Shown: positions 16,291-25,226 of the stretch, piece after piece
Layout of the letters: every line of letters starts with the position of its first letter
How positions within the stretch are numbered: position 1 is the first letter of the stretch
Assembly: GCF_024494595.1 (NCBI RefSeq)
Contig: NZ_JANHDI010000007.1
Span: forward strand, 186,001-250,000
Origin: Halobellus rarus
GTDB lineage: Archaea > Halobacteriota > Halobacteria > Halobacteriales > Haloferacaceae
Length of the DNA stretch: 64,000 nucleotides
Direction of reading: 5' to 3'
Notes under the pieces: model-generated
What the model saw: only the letters and a program-made list of their open reading frames with translations
Databases searched by the model: none
Told to the model about the DNA's origin: nothing
Translations under genes and position numbers: made by a program

Positions 16291-17735
16291 CGGTAGGGGT
16301 CCTCCATCTCGTCGAACTCGACGACGACGCTGTCGACCGTCGTGAACGCCTCGACGCCTTCGAGGCCGCCCTCCCGGCCGATACCGCTCTCCTTGTTGCC
16401 GCCCCACGGGCTCTGCGGCATCGACACCGGGAAGGTGTTGATCGCGACCAGGCCGTGATCGAGGCGGTCGGCCATCCGGGCGGCGTCTATGCTCTCGGTC
16501 CAGATCGCCGCGGCGAGGGCGTACGGCGAGTCGTTGGCGACCGAGAGTGCCTCCTCGGTCGAGCCGACGGGAACGATGGACAGCACCGGCCCGAAGATCT
16601 CCTCGCAGGCGACCGTCATCGACGGGTCGACGTCGTCGAAGACGGTCGGCTCGACGAACGTTCCCCCGGCGAGCGCGTCGTCGTCGGGGACGCCGCCGCC
16701 GGTCAGAAGCGTCGCGCCCTCCTCTTTCGCCGACTCGACGTACGAGAGGATGTCCTCGCGGGCGCCCTCGGAGATCACCGGCCCCATGTCCGTCTCGGGG
16801 TCGATGCCGGGGCCGAGCGTGATGCGCTCGGTCTTCTCGACGATCTTCTCGACGAGCTCGTCGTGGACGGACTCGTGGACGAGACACCGCGAGGTCGCGA
16901 CGCAGTTCTGCCCGGCGTTCGAGAAGATGCCCGCGACGACGCCCCGCGCGGCGTTTTCGAGGTCGGCGTCGGGCAGGACGATCGAGGGCGCTTTCCCGCC
17001 CAGTTCGAGGTCGACGGGCGTGATGTGCTCCGCCGCGGATTTGAGGACGCCCTTGCCGACGCCGGTCGATCCGGTGAACGTGATGGCGTCGACGTGCGCG
17101 TTCGCGGACAGTTCGGCCCCGACCTCGCCGCCAGGGCCCGGAACGACGTTGACGACGCCGTCGGGGAACTCCTCCAGCAGGATCTCGCCGATCCACATCG
17201 TCGACAGCGGGGCCTGCGTCGGCGGCTTCGCGACGACGGTGTTGCCCGTCGCCAGCGCGCTCGCGATCCCGCGCGTCCCCAGGAGGAGGGGGTAGTTCCA
17301 CGGGACGACGTGGGCGGTGACGCCGTAGGGGACGCGACGGGTGTAGTTCAGGCGGTTCGACGCCGTCGGAACGGTGTCGCCGCGGACCTTGTCGGTGACG
17401 CCCGCGTAGAACCGGAACTGAGCGGCGGTCTCGGCGACCTCGCCTTCGGCCGTCGCGAGACACTTGCCCGTCTCTCGGGAGAGGAGTTCAGCGATGTCGT
17501 CGGCTTCGGCCTCGATTCGATCGGCGACGGCGCGGAGCGGCCGCTCGTACTCGACGGGCGAGCGCGCTTCCCACTCTCGTTTCACCGCGTCTGCCGCCTC
17601 GATGGCCGTCCGCGCGTCGCTCGCATCGCCCTCCGCGACGCGCCCCACCGCCTCGCCCGTCGCCGGATCCGCGACTCGGATCGTCTCCGGCGTCGAGCGA
17701 CGGTCTCCGTCGATCAACAGTTCGTAGGATACCAT
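16287..17735 (-). CDS. NAD(P)-dependent aldehyde dehydrogenase
   Basis: This 482-aa class 3/ALDH superfamily enzyme has VVPWNYPL in the cofactor domain, FTGSTGVGK, the general base Glu in LELGGKAPSI, and the nucleophile Cys in NAGQNCVATSR. It oxidises an aldehyde to the acid in the cytoplasm; sequence resembles succinate-semialdehyde and aminoaldehyde dehydrogenases, so a polyamine-derived aldehyde is plausible. The M81 gene follows with a 4-bp overlap. Its start lies 219 bp from the divergent glutamine-synthetase-like gene, and a TATA-like element (TATATAAAAA on the coding strand, about 17786-17796) precedes it. Confidence 0.93.
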   Translation of the reverse strand: MVSYELLIDGDRRSTPETIRVADPATGEAVGRVAEGDASDARTAIEAADAVKREWEARSPVEYERPLRAVADRIEAEADDIAELLSRETGKCLATAEGEVAETAAQFRFYAGVTDKVRGDTVPTASNRLNYTRRVPYGVTAHVVPWNYPLLLGTRGIASALATGNTVVAKPPTQAPLSTMWIGEILLEEFPDGVVNVVPGPGGEVGAELSANAHVDAITFTGSTGVGKGVLKSAAEHITPVDLELGGKAPSIVLPDADLENAARGVVAGIFSNAGQNCVATSRCLVHESVHDELVEKIVEKTERITLGPGIDPETDMGPVISEGAREDILSYVESAKEEGATLLTGGGVPDDDALAGGTFVEPTVFDDVDPSMTVACEEIFGPVLSIVPVGSTEEALSVANDSPYALAAAIWTESIDAARMADRLDHGLVAINTFPVSMPQSPWGGNKESGIGREGGLEGVEAFTTVDSVVVEFDEMEDPYR

Positions 17736-17954
17736 ACCCCCACTGGCCGAGAAGCCCGCCTAAGCGTTGCCCGGTTGATGTGGGAGTTTTTATATACCGA
17801 CGCGCGGCCCGGACCCGATCCCGCGGAACGGACGCCATCGGAGCGGTCGCCCACAACGAGGGTTCTTCTGTCGTGCTACGAGTTCGCATAAAAGCAGCCG
17901 CAAGCCTGCGGGTGAACTCATATACTCCGATAGGGACCTCAGTAGCCTATTCCG
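17736..17954. promoter_or_regulatory. Divergent promoter region between ALDH and GS-like genes
   Basis: The 219 bp hold a TATA run facing the ALDH (tttttatata, 17786-17795) and a TATA-like tatact (17921-17926) about 30 nt before the GS-like ATG. A small hairpin CCGCA-agcc-TGCGG (17898-17911) lies between them. A shared regulator, perhaps the HTH-10 protein encoded at 19283-20002, could act here. Confidence 0.5.
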
Positions 17955-19286
17955 ATGACCACGTTTTCAGAGTACGACAACGTCCGGCTCGTGTGGACGG
18001 ATCTCAACGGCGTCGCCCGCGGGATCACCGTCCCGGGCGAGGAGGCCGAACACGCACTGGAGGAGGGCGTCGGGTTCGCAAACGGCGTCGCGGAACTGAC
18101 GCTCGAACCCGGACTGCTCGATAACCCACACTACGGGGCGGAGGGCGGGGATATGATGGCGGTTCCCGACGTCGACTCCGTGACGCCCGTCGAGTGGGCC
18201 GACGACACGGCCGCCGTCTTCACCAGCCTCAGCAACGTCGATGGGTCGCCGTTCGATCTGTGCTCCCGAGGCGCGCTCGAAAACGTCCTGGACGAACTCG
18301 AAGACGAAGGATACCGGGCGCTCGCGGGCGTCGAAACGGAGTTCTCGCTGCTCAGCCCGGACGGGGACGGCGGCTGGGTCCCGTACAACGACCGCTGTTC
18401 GTACGACCTCGACGCCATCGACATGAGCTCGGAGCTCATCTCGGAGTGGCGCTCGGCGATGGAGACCGCCGGCTACAACGTCCTCGGCGTCCACCAGGAG
18501 TCCCAGCCCGGACAGTACGAGGTCAACATCGAGTACGACGACGCGCTGACGACCGCGGACGGCATCATGTTCTTCCGGCATATGGCCAAATCGGTCACCC
18601 GGAAGCACGGCCACAAGGCGTCGATGATGCCGCGGCCCCACTCCGGCGAGGACGCCAACGGCCTCCATTTCCACCTCTCGCTTTGGGACCTCGACGAATC
18701 CGAGAACCAGTTCGCCAGCGACACCGGCGACATCCGGTTCCCGGCCGGGAAACACCCGGCGGGCGAGTCGGGCCTCTCCGAGGAGGGCCGGTACTTCATC
18801 GGCGGCCTCCTCGAACACATGAAGGCGCTGACGGCGATCTGTGCGCCGACCGTCAATTCCTACAAGCGGTTGTTGCCGGGCATCTGGGCCCCGGTCAACA
18901 TCGCTTGGGGGCCGGACAACCGCTCGACCGTCCTCCGACTGCCGCCGGAACTCGGGCCGGCGACGCGCGTCGAACACCGCGTCCCCGACTCGTCGTGTAA
19001 CCCCTACCTCGGGATGGCGGCGTCGCTCGCGGCGGGGCTCGACGGCATCCGCAACGAGATCGATCCCGGTGAGCCGACCCTCAAGAACGCCTACGAGGAG
19101 GACTACGAGCGCCTGCCGCGGACGCTCTGGTCGGCGCTCGACCACCTCGAAGCCGACGACGTCCTCGTCGAGATGCTCGGGCCGTCGCTGGTCGAGTCGT
19201 TCGTGAAACTCAAGCGCGACGAGTTCAACCGCTCGATGGACCACATCTCGTCGTGGGAGCGCGACGAGTACCTCGACGAGTTCTAG
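17955..19286 (+). CDS. Glutamine-synthetase-family ligase, PuuA/gamma-glutamylamine synthetase-like
   Basis: This 443-aa protein is a type I GS homologue. Active-site elements are GVETEFSLL, GQYEVNIEYDDAL, the ATP/metal His in NGLHFHLSLW, APVNIAWGPDNRS, and the final RVEHRVPDSSCNPYL. It ligates glutamate to an amine with ATP. The short N-terminus and divergence from housekeeping GlnA, together with the linked ALDH and Pot-like importer, favour a gamma-glutamyl-polyamine synthetase, the first step of the Puu route, over ammonia assimilation. Its stop and that of the convergent regulator share the palindrome CTAG at 19283-19286, so the two genes overlap tail to tail. Confidence 0.92.
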   Translation: MTTFSEYDNVRLVWTDLNGVARGITVPGEEAEHALEEGVGFANGVAELTLEPGLLDNPHYGAEGGDMMAVPDVDSVTPVEWADDTAAVFTSLSNVDGSPFDLCSRGALENVLDELEDEGYRALAGVETEFSLLSPDGDGGWVPYNDRCSYDLDAIDMSSELISEWRSAMETAGYNVLGVHQESQPGQYEVNIEYDDALTTADGIMFFRHMAKSVTRKHGHKASMMPRPHSGEDANGLHFHLSLWDLDESENQFASDTGDIRFPAGKHPAGESGLSEEGRYFIGGLLEHMKALTAICAPTVNSYKRLLPGIWAPVNIAWGPDNRSTVLRLPPELGPATRVEHRVPDSSCNPYLGMAASLAAGLDGIRNEIDPGEPTLKNAYEEDYERLPRTLWSALDHLEADDVLVEMLGPSLVESFVKLKRDEFNRSMDHISSWERDEYLDEF

Positions 19287-20002
19287 TTCTTCTGGACACC
19301 CATCCGATCCGGGCGGTCGAGCATCGGCGCGACCGCCTTCAGGATCTTCGCCTCCGACCGGCGGAGGTGTTCGCCGACGGTCGAGGTGTTCGCGGAGTCG
19401 AGTTCGGCCAGTTCCTCGATGTTACACGACCGCGGCGAGTCGTAGTACCCCTCCTCGATCGCCCGAGAGAGCACTTCGAGTTGGCGCGGCGAGAGGTCCT
19501 GGACCGCCTCTTTGACCTCCGTCAGGCCGGTGAGAAGCCCGTCGAGGTCGGGCGAGCGGAGCGAGTCGACGTCGACGGAGCCGATCTGTCGCAGTTCGTC
19601 GTGAGCGGTGCTCACCTGCTCGTGGCTCGACGCGAGGACGCTCCAGTGCTCGCGGCCGCGAGCGACCGTCGCCGGAATCGTCGGGAAGCAGCTGTTCCGC
19701 AGCAGGACGTTCAGCACGGGCTCGGTGTCGGTGTCGTAATCGCCTGAGAGGCTGACGAACGCCTTCTGTCGCCTGTCGTCGTAACTGACGAGTTGGCTCG
19801 TGTTCATCACGGGGTGGTCTTCGAGCCACGCGACCAGTTCGTCGAGTTCTCCCTCCTCGATCCGCGTCAACTCGACCATCGTGATGCTCGTTCCGGTGAG
19901 GCGGTAGGAGTAGATGATCGTCGCTCTCACCCCTGGAAAGGTGTCGTTGAGGTCGGCGGTCCAGCAGCCCCGGTGTTTGATACTGAACGTGTATTCGAGC
20001 AT
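19283..20002 (-). CDS. bat-like HTH-10 transcription regulator
   Basis: From the ATG at 20000-20002 the protein has 239 aa. The N-terminal region (about 1-165) is the variable sensor part of haloarchaeal bat-type regulators and begins MLEYTFSIKHRGCWTADL. The C-terminal HTH-10 domain (about 180-235) is LSPRQLEVLSRAIEEGYYDS, then an Asn/Glu-rich helix and GEHLRRSEAKIL. It probably controls the neighbouring importer and catabolic genes. A longer frame upstream would add 37 residues without family similarity. Its end overlaps the GS-like gene by 4 bp. Confidence 0.85.
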   Translation of the reverse strand: MLEYTFSIKHRGCWTADLNDTFPGVRATIIYSYRLTGTSITMVELTRIEEGELDELVAWLEDHPVMNTSQLVSYDDRRQKAFVSLSGDYDTDTEPVLNVLLRNSCFPTIPATVARGREHWSVLASSHEQVSTAHDELRQIGSVDVDSLRSPDLDGLLTGLTEVKEAVQDLSPRQLEVLSRAIEEGYYDSPRSCNIEELAELDSANTSTVGEHLRRSEAKILKAVAPMLDRPDRMGVQKN

Positions 20003-20129
20003 AGTCGGCGTCGTGCCGTCTGACAGCCTCCCGTTACGCATACGGATATATACGGTATCGGATGCCGGCAAATACGCCGGACCGGTTCCGGATTGTCCGC
20101 TTATCGGGCGCAAAAACCGATGGTGACGC

Positions 20130-20945
20130 TCACTCGCCCTCGTCGACGCTCCGGTATTCGAGCACCGCCGCGCCGATGACGAGCAGAATCGACACGTAGA
20201 AGATGAGCGACGCCACGGCCGGCACGACCGGCGTGAAGCCCTGCGTCATCCGGCCGTGGATCCACGTCGTGATCGTACTCTGTGGGCCCGAGAGGTAGGA
20301 GACGATGTAGTAGTTGTTCCACGAGAGCACGAACGCGAAGATCGCCCCGGAGACGACGCCGTCGGCGATCAGCGGCAGCAGGATCTTCCGATACAGCGTC
20401 ACGGTGTCGGCTCCGAGGTCCTTCGCCGCCTCCTCGATGTTCGGGTCGATCCCCAGCGCGGTGATCGAGACGACGAACATCACGATGGGCGAGATCCAGA
20501 CCAGTTCGCCGATGATCGACGGGACGACCCCGTAGCCGAGGTTGATCTGACTCGCCCACATCGACATCCCCAGTCCGAGGAGGATGAGCGGGAAGAAGAT
20601 CGGCAGCAGCGCGAACAGTTTGAACTGCTCGCGGAACGGGAACTCATACCGCGTGTACGCGATGGCGGCCGCCGTCCCGATGATCGTACTCAGGATCGTG
20701 ACCGGGACGGAGATGTACACCGTGTTGGTGAACGCCCCGCGGACGCTGCCCGAGGTGAGCGCCGCCTCGTACCAGTTGAGCGTGAACTCGTAGTCCACGA
20801 TCGAGAAGAACCGGCCGTCGTAGAACGACGCGATGACGAGGCTCACGAGCGGCGTCATCAGGAAGAGCGCGACGAGTCCGACGTAGACGTACCAGAGGCC
20901 GTCACCGAATCTGTCGCCGAGCCCCGAGGAGTGTTTCGTGCTCAT
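20130..20945 (-). CDS. ABC importer permease, PotC-like
   Basis: This 271-aa inner-membrane permease has six predicted TM helices and the EAA loop EEAAKDLGADTVTLYRKILLP that docks on the ATPase. It pairs with the permease encoded just upstream to form the translocation path of a spermidine/putrescine-type importer. The ATG at 20943-20945 lies right after the upstream stop codon (20948-20950). A TTG two codons earlier would overlap that gene and is less likely. Confidence 0.92.
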   Translation of the reverse strand: MSTKHSSGLGDRFGDGLWYVYVGLVALFLMTPLVSLVIASFYDGRFFSIVDYEFTLNWYEAALTSGSVRGAFTNTVYISVPVTILSTIIGTAAAIAYTRYEFPFREQFKLFALLPIFFPLILLGLGMSMWASQINLGYGVVPSIIGELVWISPIVMFVVSITALGIDPNIEEAAKDLGADTVTLYRKILLPLIADGVVSGAIFAFVLSWNNYYIVSYLSGPQSTITTWIHGRMTQGFTPVVPAVASLIFYVSILLVIGAAVLEYRSVDEGE

Positions 20946-20947
20946 AC

Positions 20948-21880
20948 TCAATCACCTCGCGCAGCGATCTCTCGCAGATCGATCGTTCGAAGGATGACGA
21001 CGCCAGCGACGACGGTGATGAGCAACAGCCCGACCGCCTGCGTCGATCCGAGCGGCCAGTTCTGCGAGTAGCCGAAGGAGTACTGGATGTTGCTCGCCAT
21101 CGTGAAGATCGACCCGCCGCCGAGGATCTCCGCCTCGACGTTGGCGCCCAGGCTCAGGACGAACACGAACAGCGAGCCGATGATGATGCCCGGTTTGCTC
21201 AGCGGCAGCAGGATCTTCCGGAAGAGCGTCAATCGGCTCGCCCCGAGGTCCTTCGCCGCCTCCAGCGTCGTGTCCTCGATACTGAGCATCGAGAGGTAGA
21301 TCGGGAACAACATGAACGGCAGGTAGATGTACGTCGTTCCCAGGATGATCGTCGAACGGCGGTACATCAGCGAGGCGTACTCCTGGACGCCGAACAGGGA
21401 GACGATGCTCTCGAGGACCCCGTTCTGAACGAGGAAGAGCGCCCACCCGAACACCCGGATGTTCACGCTGGTGAAAAGCGGGATGATCAGGATCATCAGG
21501 AAGACCAGCTTGTACCGGGTGATCTTGTGCGCGAGCGCGTACGCCGCCGGGTACGAAACGATCAGCGTGAGCGCCGTCGTCGTGATGCTCACCGCGACGG
21601 TGTTGACGAGGACGTCGCCGTAGACACCCTCGCCCGATGCCATCCCGCCGATCACCTCTTGGTAGGTCGCGATCGACCACTCGAGGGGGTTCAGCGCGAT
21701 GGCGTTCCCCGTCTGGAACGAGAAGACGACGATCGCGAGCATCGGCCCGATGAACATACACAAAAGTAGGAGGGCCATCGGCGCGATCAGAATCCCGGGC
21801 GGCGAGAGGAGCCGGCGTACCGGGTTTTCGTCCCCTTCCAACGCGTCGATCTCGGCTCGGAGTGTCTCTATCGTCGACAT
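20948..21880 (-). CDS. ABC importer permease, PotB-like
   Basis: The 310-aa permease starts at the ATG at 21878-21880, which lies 5 bp after the ATPase stop. After a charged N-terminal segment it has six TM helices and the EAA motif LEAAKDLGASRLTLFRKILL. It forms a heterodimer with the PotC-like permease. Gene order SBP, ATPase, PotB, PotC with gaps of 34 bp or less shows a single operon. A frame extension to 21922 overlaps the ATPase gene and adds no conserved sequence. Confidence 0.92.
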   Translation of the reverse strand: MSTIETLRAEIDALEGDENPVRRLLSPPGILIAPMALLLLCMFIGPMLAIVVFSFQTGNAIALNPLEWSIATYQEVIGGMASGEGVYGDVLVNTVAVSITTTALTLIVSYPAAYALAHKITRYKLVFLMILIIPLFTSVNIRVFGWALFLVQNGVLESIVSLFGVQEYASLMYRRSTIILGTTYIYLPFMLFPIYLSMLSIEDTTLEAAKDLGASRLTLFRKILLPLSKPGIIIGSLFVFVLSLGANVEAEILGGGSIFTMASNIQYSFGYSQNWPLGSTQAVGLLLITVVAGVVILRTIDLREIAARGD

Positions 21881-21885
21881 CGGAA

Positions 21886-22950
21886 TCACTCCGGCACCAG
21901 GATGGACTTCGCGGAGTCCCACTGGAGGAACACCGTGTCACCCTTCTCGATGTTCGTGGCCCTGAACTCGTCGACGGGCATCTCGGCGACGTACTCCCCG
22001 TCGGCCGCCGGCGACCCACACTCGATCAGCACGGTGTTACCGCGCACGAGCACGTTCTCGACGTCGACTTCGAGGCCGAGATCCTCGGTGAGTTCGGTCT
22101 CGACGGCGGTGTCGTCGTACCGCACGACCAGATACTTCGGTTCGCCGTGGTCGTGGTGGTAGGGAACGGTGGTCGTCTGTGCGAACAGCGATGACTGCAC
22201 CTCGTAGCTGCCGCCCTTCTGTTCGACGCCGTCGAGTTCGAAGACGTTCGCGTCGCCCATAAACTCCGCAATGAACTTCGTGTTGGGCTGGCGGTAGATG
22301 TCCTCGGGCGACCCCGTCTGGATGATGTCCCCGTCGTCGAGGACGAACAGCTTGTCACTCATCAGGAGCGCCGACTCCAGCGAGTGAGTGACGTAGATGA
22401 ACGTCATATCCAACTCGTCGTTGAGGTCCGCGAGTTCGCGCTGGAGGCGCTTCCTGAGCACGTAGTCCAGCGACGCGAGCGGTTCGTCCAAGAGGAGGAT
22501 ATCTGGGTTGTAGGCCAGTGAGCGCGCGAGCGCGACCCGCTGTTTCTGCCCACCGGAGAGTTCCGTCGCTTGTTTGTCCGCGTGGACGTCGGGGTCCAGG
22601 CGCACCTGTTCGAGGAGTTCCTCGACCCGGTCTCCGATCTCGATGCCGTTGTTCCGCATCGGGAATTCGATGTTCTCCCGAACGGTCATATGGGGGAACA
22701 GCGCCCACGACTGAAACACCAGACTCGTCGGACGGTTCTGTGGTTCGGTATAGGTAATGTCCTCGCCGTTCAGTTCGACGGTCCCCGAGGTCGGCTCCTG
22801 GTGGCCCGCGAGCATCCTGAGCAGCGTCGTCTTGCCACAGCCGCTCGGCCCCACGATCGTCGCGAACTGCCCGGTCTCGATCTGTAGGTCGACGTCGTTG
22901 ACGGCGACTAAGGAACCGTACTCCGCTCTGAGGTTTGTTGCTTGTAGCAT
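21886..22950 (-). CDS. ABC importer ATPase, PotA-like
   Basis: This 354-aa ATPase has Walker A GPSGCGKTT, signature LSGGQKQR, Walker B ILLLDEPLASLD and switch His in VTHSLESA. Residues about 240-354 form the TOBE-type regulatory extension (MOI domain) usual in PotA and MalK homologues. It energises uptake by the two permeases from the cytoplasmic side. The start at 22950 lies 34 bp after the substrate-binding protein gene. Confidence 0.93.
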   Translation of the reverse strand: MLQATNLRAEYGSLVAVNDVDLQIETGQFATIVGPSGCGKTTLLRMLAGHQEPTSGTVELNGEDITYTEPQNRPTSLVFQSWALFPHMTVRENIEFPMRNNGIEIGDRVEELLEQVRLDPDVHADKQATELSGGQKQRVALARSLAYNPDILLLDEPLASLDYVLRKRLQRELADLNDELDMTFIYVTHSLESALLMSDKLFVLDDGDIIQTGSPEDIYRQPNTKFIAEFMGDANVFELDGVEQKGGSYEVQSSLFAQTTTVPYHHDHGEPKYLVVRYDDTAVETELTEDLGLEVDVENVLVRGNTVLIECGSPAADGEYVAEMPVDEFRATNIEKGDTVFLQWDSAKSILVPE

Positions 22951-22984
22951 AGTGATAAATGAAAGGTAACGTCGCGACGGCGAT

Positions 22985-24211
22985 TTATATCCGCGACTTC
23001 GCTTCCCGCCAGATGGGTTCGAACTTCTCCAGGTCCGGCACTCCGGTGTAGAAGACGGAGTTGTCGACGATGTCCGGGATCTCGTCGATCCGGAGCACCT
23101 CCCGCTGTTCGTCGTTGAGTTCGTCGATCGCCGTCTGGTGCGGGACGGCGTTAGTCCCGCCGGAGGTGGGCCACATCAGGTTCTTGGCGGTCTCGCCCTG
23201 CTGCATGTACGCGAGGTAGTTGTCCGAGACGGTCGGCTGGTCGCCCTTCATCATACAGGTCGTCTCGACCCAGATGACGCCGCCCTCCTCGGGGACGTGC
23301 GCCTCGAACTGGAGGTCGCCGCCGCGGCGGAGCGTCCCGTTGATCCAGCTGCCGGAGATGAAGCCGATGTCGATCTCGCCGGACTTCATCGCCTGGTTCA
23401 TCGACGCGAAGTCCGGAAGCAGCGTCTTCGCGTTGTCGAAGAGGTCGAACGTCGCCTGCCGGACCTGCTCGACCTCCTCGTCGGTGTGTTCCTTGTACGG
23501 ATCGATCCCCTCCCGGAGCATGATGATCTGGATCGCCCAGAACATCAGATCGTACACGCCGACGTCGTAGTCCTCCATCCAGGCGGCGTCGTAGCTGCTG
23601 TAGTCGGCCTGGTTGACGGTGTCTTTGTTCACGACGAACGACGCCCAGCCGAACCGCTGGGGGACGCCGTACATCGTCCCGTCGATGTCGAACGAGTAGT
23701 CGTCCTCGTCGAGGAAGGCGTAGGCGTACCCCTCGTCCTTCGTGAACATATCGATGTACTTGTCGAAGGTGTACGGTTCCCACTCCTCGTAGTTCAGCGG
23801 TCGGATCAGTTCCGCCTCCGCGAGATCAGGCAGCCACGCCATATCGAACGTGGCCTGGTGGAACTGCTCCCACTCGCCGGACTGGAGTCGGTTGAACGCC
23901 TGCGGGTTCGAGGTGAAGAGGTCGAGTTGGGTGTCGCAATCGAACTGGTCACGGAACGGGTCCTGGACGTTCGAGGCGTCGTAGCCGGTCCACGTCAGGT
24001 GATTGATCGTCTCACCCGTCTCGTCCTCGTCGCTCGGTTCGTACAGCGCGTCGTACTCCTCTGCGGGCACGGCCGCGAGTTCTTGGGTCCGCCAGGACGA
24101 CTCGCCGCCCCCGCCGCCACCACCGAGACAGCCGGTGATGGCGGCTAACCCGGCCGTGGCCGTGGCAGCCTGCATATACTCCCGCCGCGTAAACGGATTT
24201 TCTCTTGACAT
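22985..24211 (-). CDS. Tat-exported lipoprotein, PotD/family 1 solute-binding protein
   Basis: The 408-aa precursor has a twin-arginine signal (TRREYMQAA) and a lipobox ending ITGCLGG followed by a Gly-rich linker, so it is exported folded and anchored outside. The mature part is a periplasmic-binding-protein fold with Trp, Asp and Tyr-rich segments (LTWTGYDAS, DMAWLPDLAEAELI), as in polyamine binders where acidic and aromatic residues hold the ligand. Substrate is inferred from the PuuA-like and ALDH genes nearby. The start at 24211 is chosen; an ATG at 24226 is in frame and possible. First gene of the importer operon. Confidence 0.9.
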   Translation of the reverse strand: MSRENPFTRREYMQAATATAGLAAITGCLGGGGGGGESSWRTQELAAVPAEEYDALYEPSDEDETGETINHLTWTGYDASNVQDPFRDQFDCDTQLDLFTSNPQAFNRLQSGEWEQFHQATFDMAWLPDLAEAELIRPLNYEEWEPYTFDKYIDMFTKDEGYAYAFLDEDDYSFDIDGTMYGVPQRFGWASFVVNKDTVNQADYSSYDAAWMEDYDVGVYDLMFWAIQIIMLREGIDPYKEHTDEEVEQVRQATFDLFDNAKTLLPDFASMNQAMKSGEIDIGFISGSWINGTLRRGGDLQFEAHVPEEGGVIWVETTCMMKGDQPTVSDNYLAYMQQGETAKNLMWPTSGGTNAVPHQTAIDELNDEQREVLRIDEIPDIVDNSVFYTGVPDLEKFEPIWREAKSRI

Positions 24212-24518
24212 ATGTTCGTCCCCCATAGGGCGACCGGTGGACTGCGTCGACGTTCCCCCGTATCGCCGGCTCTATGGTACGTCACTGATTCCCAGGGAAT
24301 AGCGTATCATCATTATGCCGTCAAACTGCGGTTGTTTATACGTCCCTCCTGGAGGACGGCAGATCAGGTACGCAGGTAGGAACTCTAATAGGATAAAAAT
24401 AAACAAACATTTCAGATATCTCTGAATTAGTGGTCGAATATGGTCAGAGCACGAATCTATATTGATTTAATAAACAGTTAGTCCCATCGCGGTTGTCGTC
24501 CCGGTTCCACCGGCCGAT
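24212..24518. promoter_or_regulatory. AT-rich control region upstream of the importer operon
   Basis: No gene is seen. Two perfect palindromes stand out: attcccagggaat (24288-24300) and cctcctggagg (24345-24355), spaced 57 bp centre to centre. Beyond them (24380-24480) DNA is strikingly AT-rich with several TATA-like runs. The palindromes are candidate operators for an importer regulator. Confidence 0.45.
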
Positions 24519-25055
24519 CTACTCGATCGCGACAGGGACAACCGTCTCCTGCTGATCGTTGAGGGTGATCGACACATCGTACTCTCCGGCCTCCTGCGGG
24601 TTGCTGACCGTCGGATAATCGAGCACGACGACGTCGCCCTCACGCAACTCGTACGCCGTGTCCATCGTCACCGTGAACGAGTAGTCGTTGTTGTTGGCGC
24701 CGCTGATGGCGTCGGAACCGAACTCCTCGTCGAGCGCTCCGTCCCCGGTCCGGTCGACACCGACGGTGATGGCGTCGTGGCTGGCGCTGTCGACGACGAA
24801 CCGCTCGCGCGGATACGTCGCCGCGACGGCGGAGAGCGTCTGCCCCGCGATCGACTCCGCGACGGGAACGCGAAGCGTCTGCGCACCGGTCGCTTCGGGA
24901 GCGCCGTCCGCCAGTTCGATCCGCTCGCCCTCCGCGGATCCGTCACCCGAACCCGATTCCCCTTCCGATCCGCTGTCTGTCCCGGTAATCGACGCGCATC
25001 CGGCCGTCGCTGCGATACCTATCGACGCGGCTGCGAGGAAGGTTCGTCGTTGCAC
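24519..25055 (-). CDS. Small secreted lipoprotein, function unknown
   Basis: Read from the GTG at 25053-25055, the 178-aa precursor begins with RRTFLAAASIGIAATAGCAS, a Tat-like signal with a lipobox Cys at about residue 20. An acidic Gly/Ser linker follows, then a beta-rich domain (about 60-178) with HDAITVGVDRTGDGALDEEF and a C-terminal YDVSITLNDQQETVVPV. No enzymatic motif is seen; it could be a surface adhesion or binding domain. An open frame extends 45 codons upstream, but the signal peptide defines the start. It faces away from the FNT-UspA gene. Confidence 0.75.
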   Translation of the reverse strand: MQRRTFLAAASIGIAATAGCASITGTDSGSEGESGSGDGSAEGERIELADGAPEATGAQTLRVPVAESIAGQTLSAVAATYPRERFVVDSASHDAITVGVDRTGDGALDEEFGSDAISGANNNDYSFTVTMDTAYELREGDVVVLDYPTVSNPQEAGEYDVSITLNDQQETVVPVAIE

Positions 25056-25226
25056 GGTTCGGGGTCGCGGGTCACGAGGTGAATACTTGGTGGCTCGGCT
25101 TCGTCGGAGTGGCACCTTCGCCCGGCCGCTTTCGAGGACCGTCGGCCTGCGAGCCCCTCCCGATCCTCCGAAGGCGATCCGGACAAACACTACTATAAAG
25201 TCACCCCGGTTCGGTGCCGTTACACG

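Noticed and set aside
16291-17463. Upstream extension of the M81 hydrolase frame to 881 codons
   Set aside because: The first half overlaps the ALDH gene in another frame and is Arg-rich noise; the true M81 start is the ATG at 16290 that overlaps the ALDH stop.
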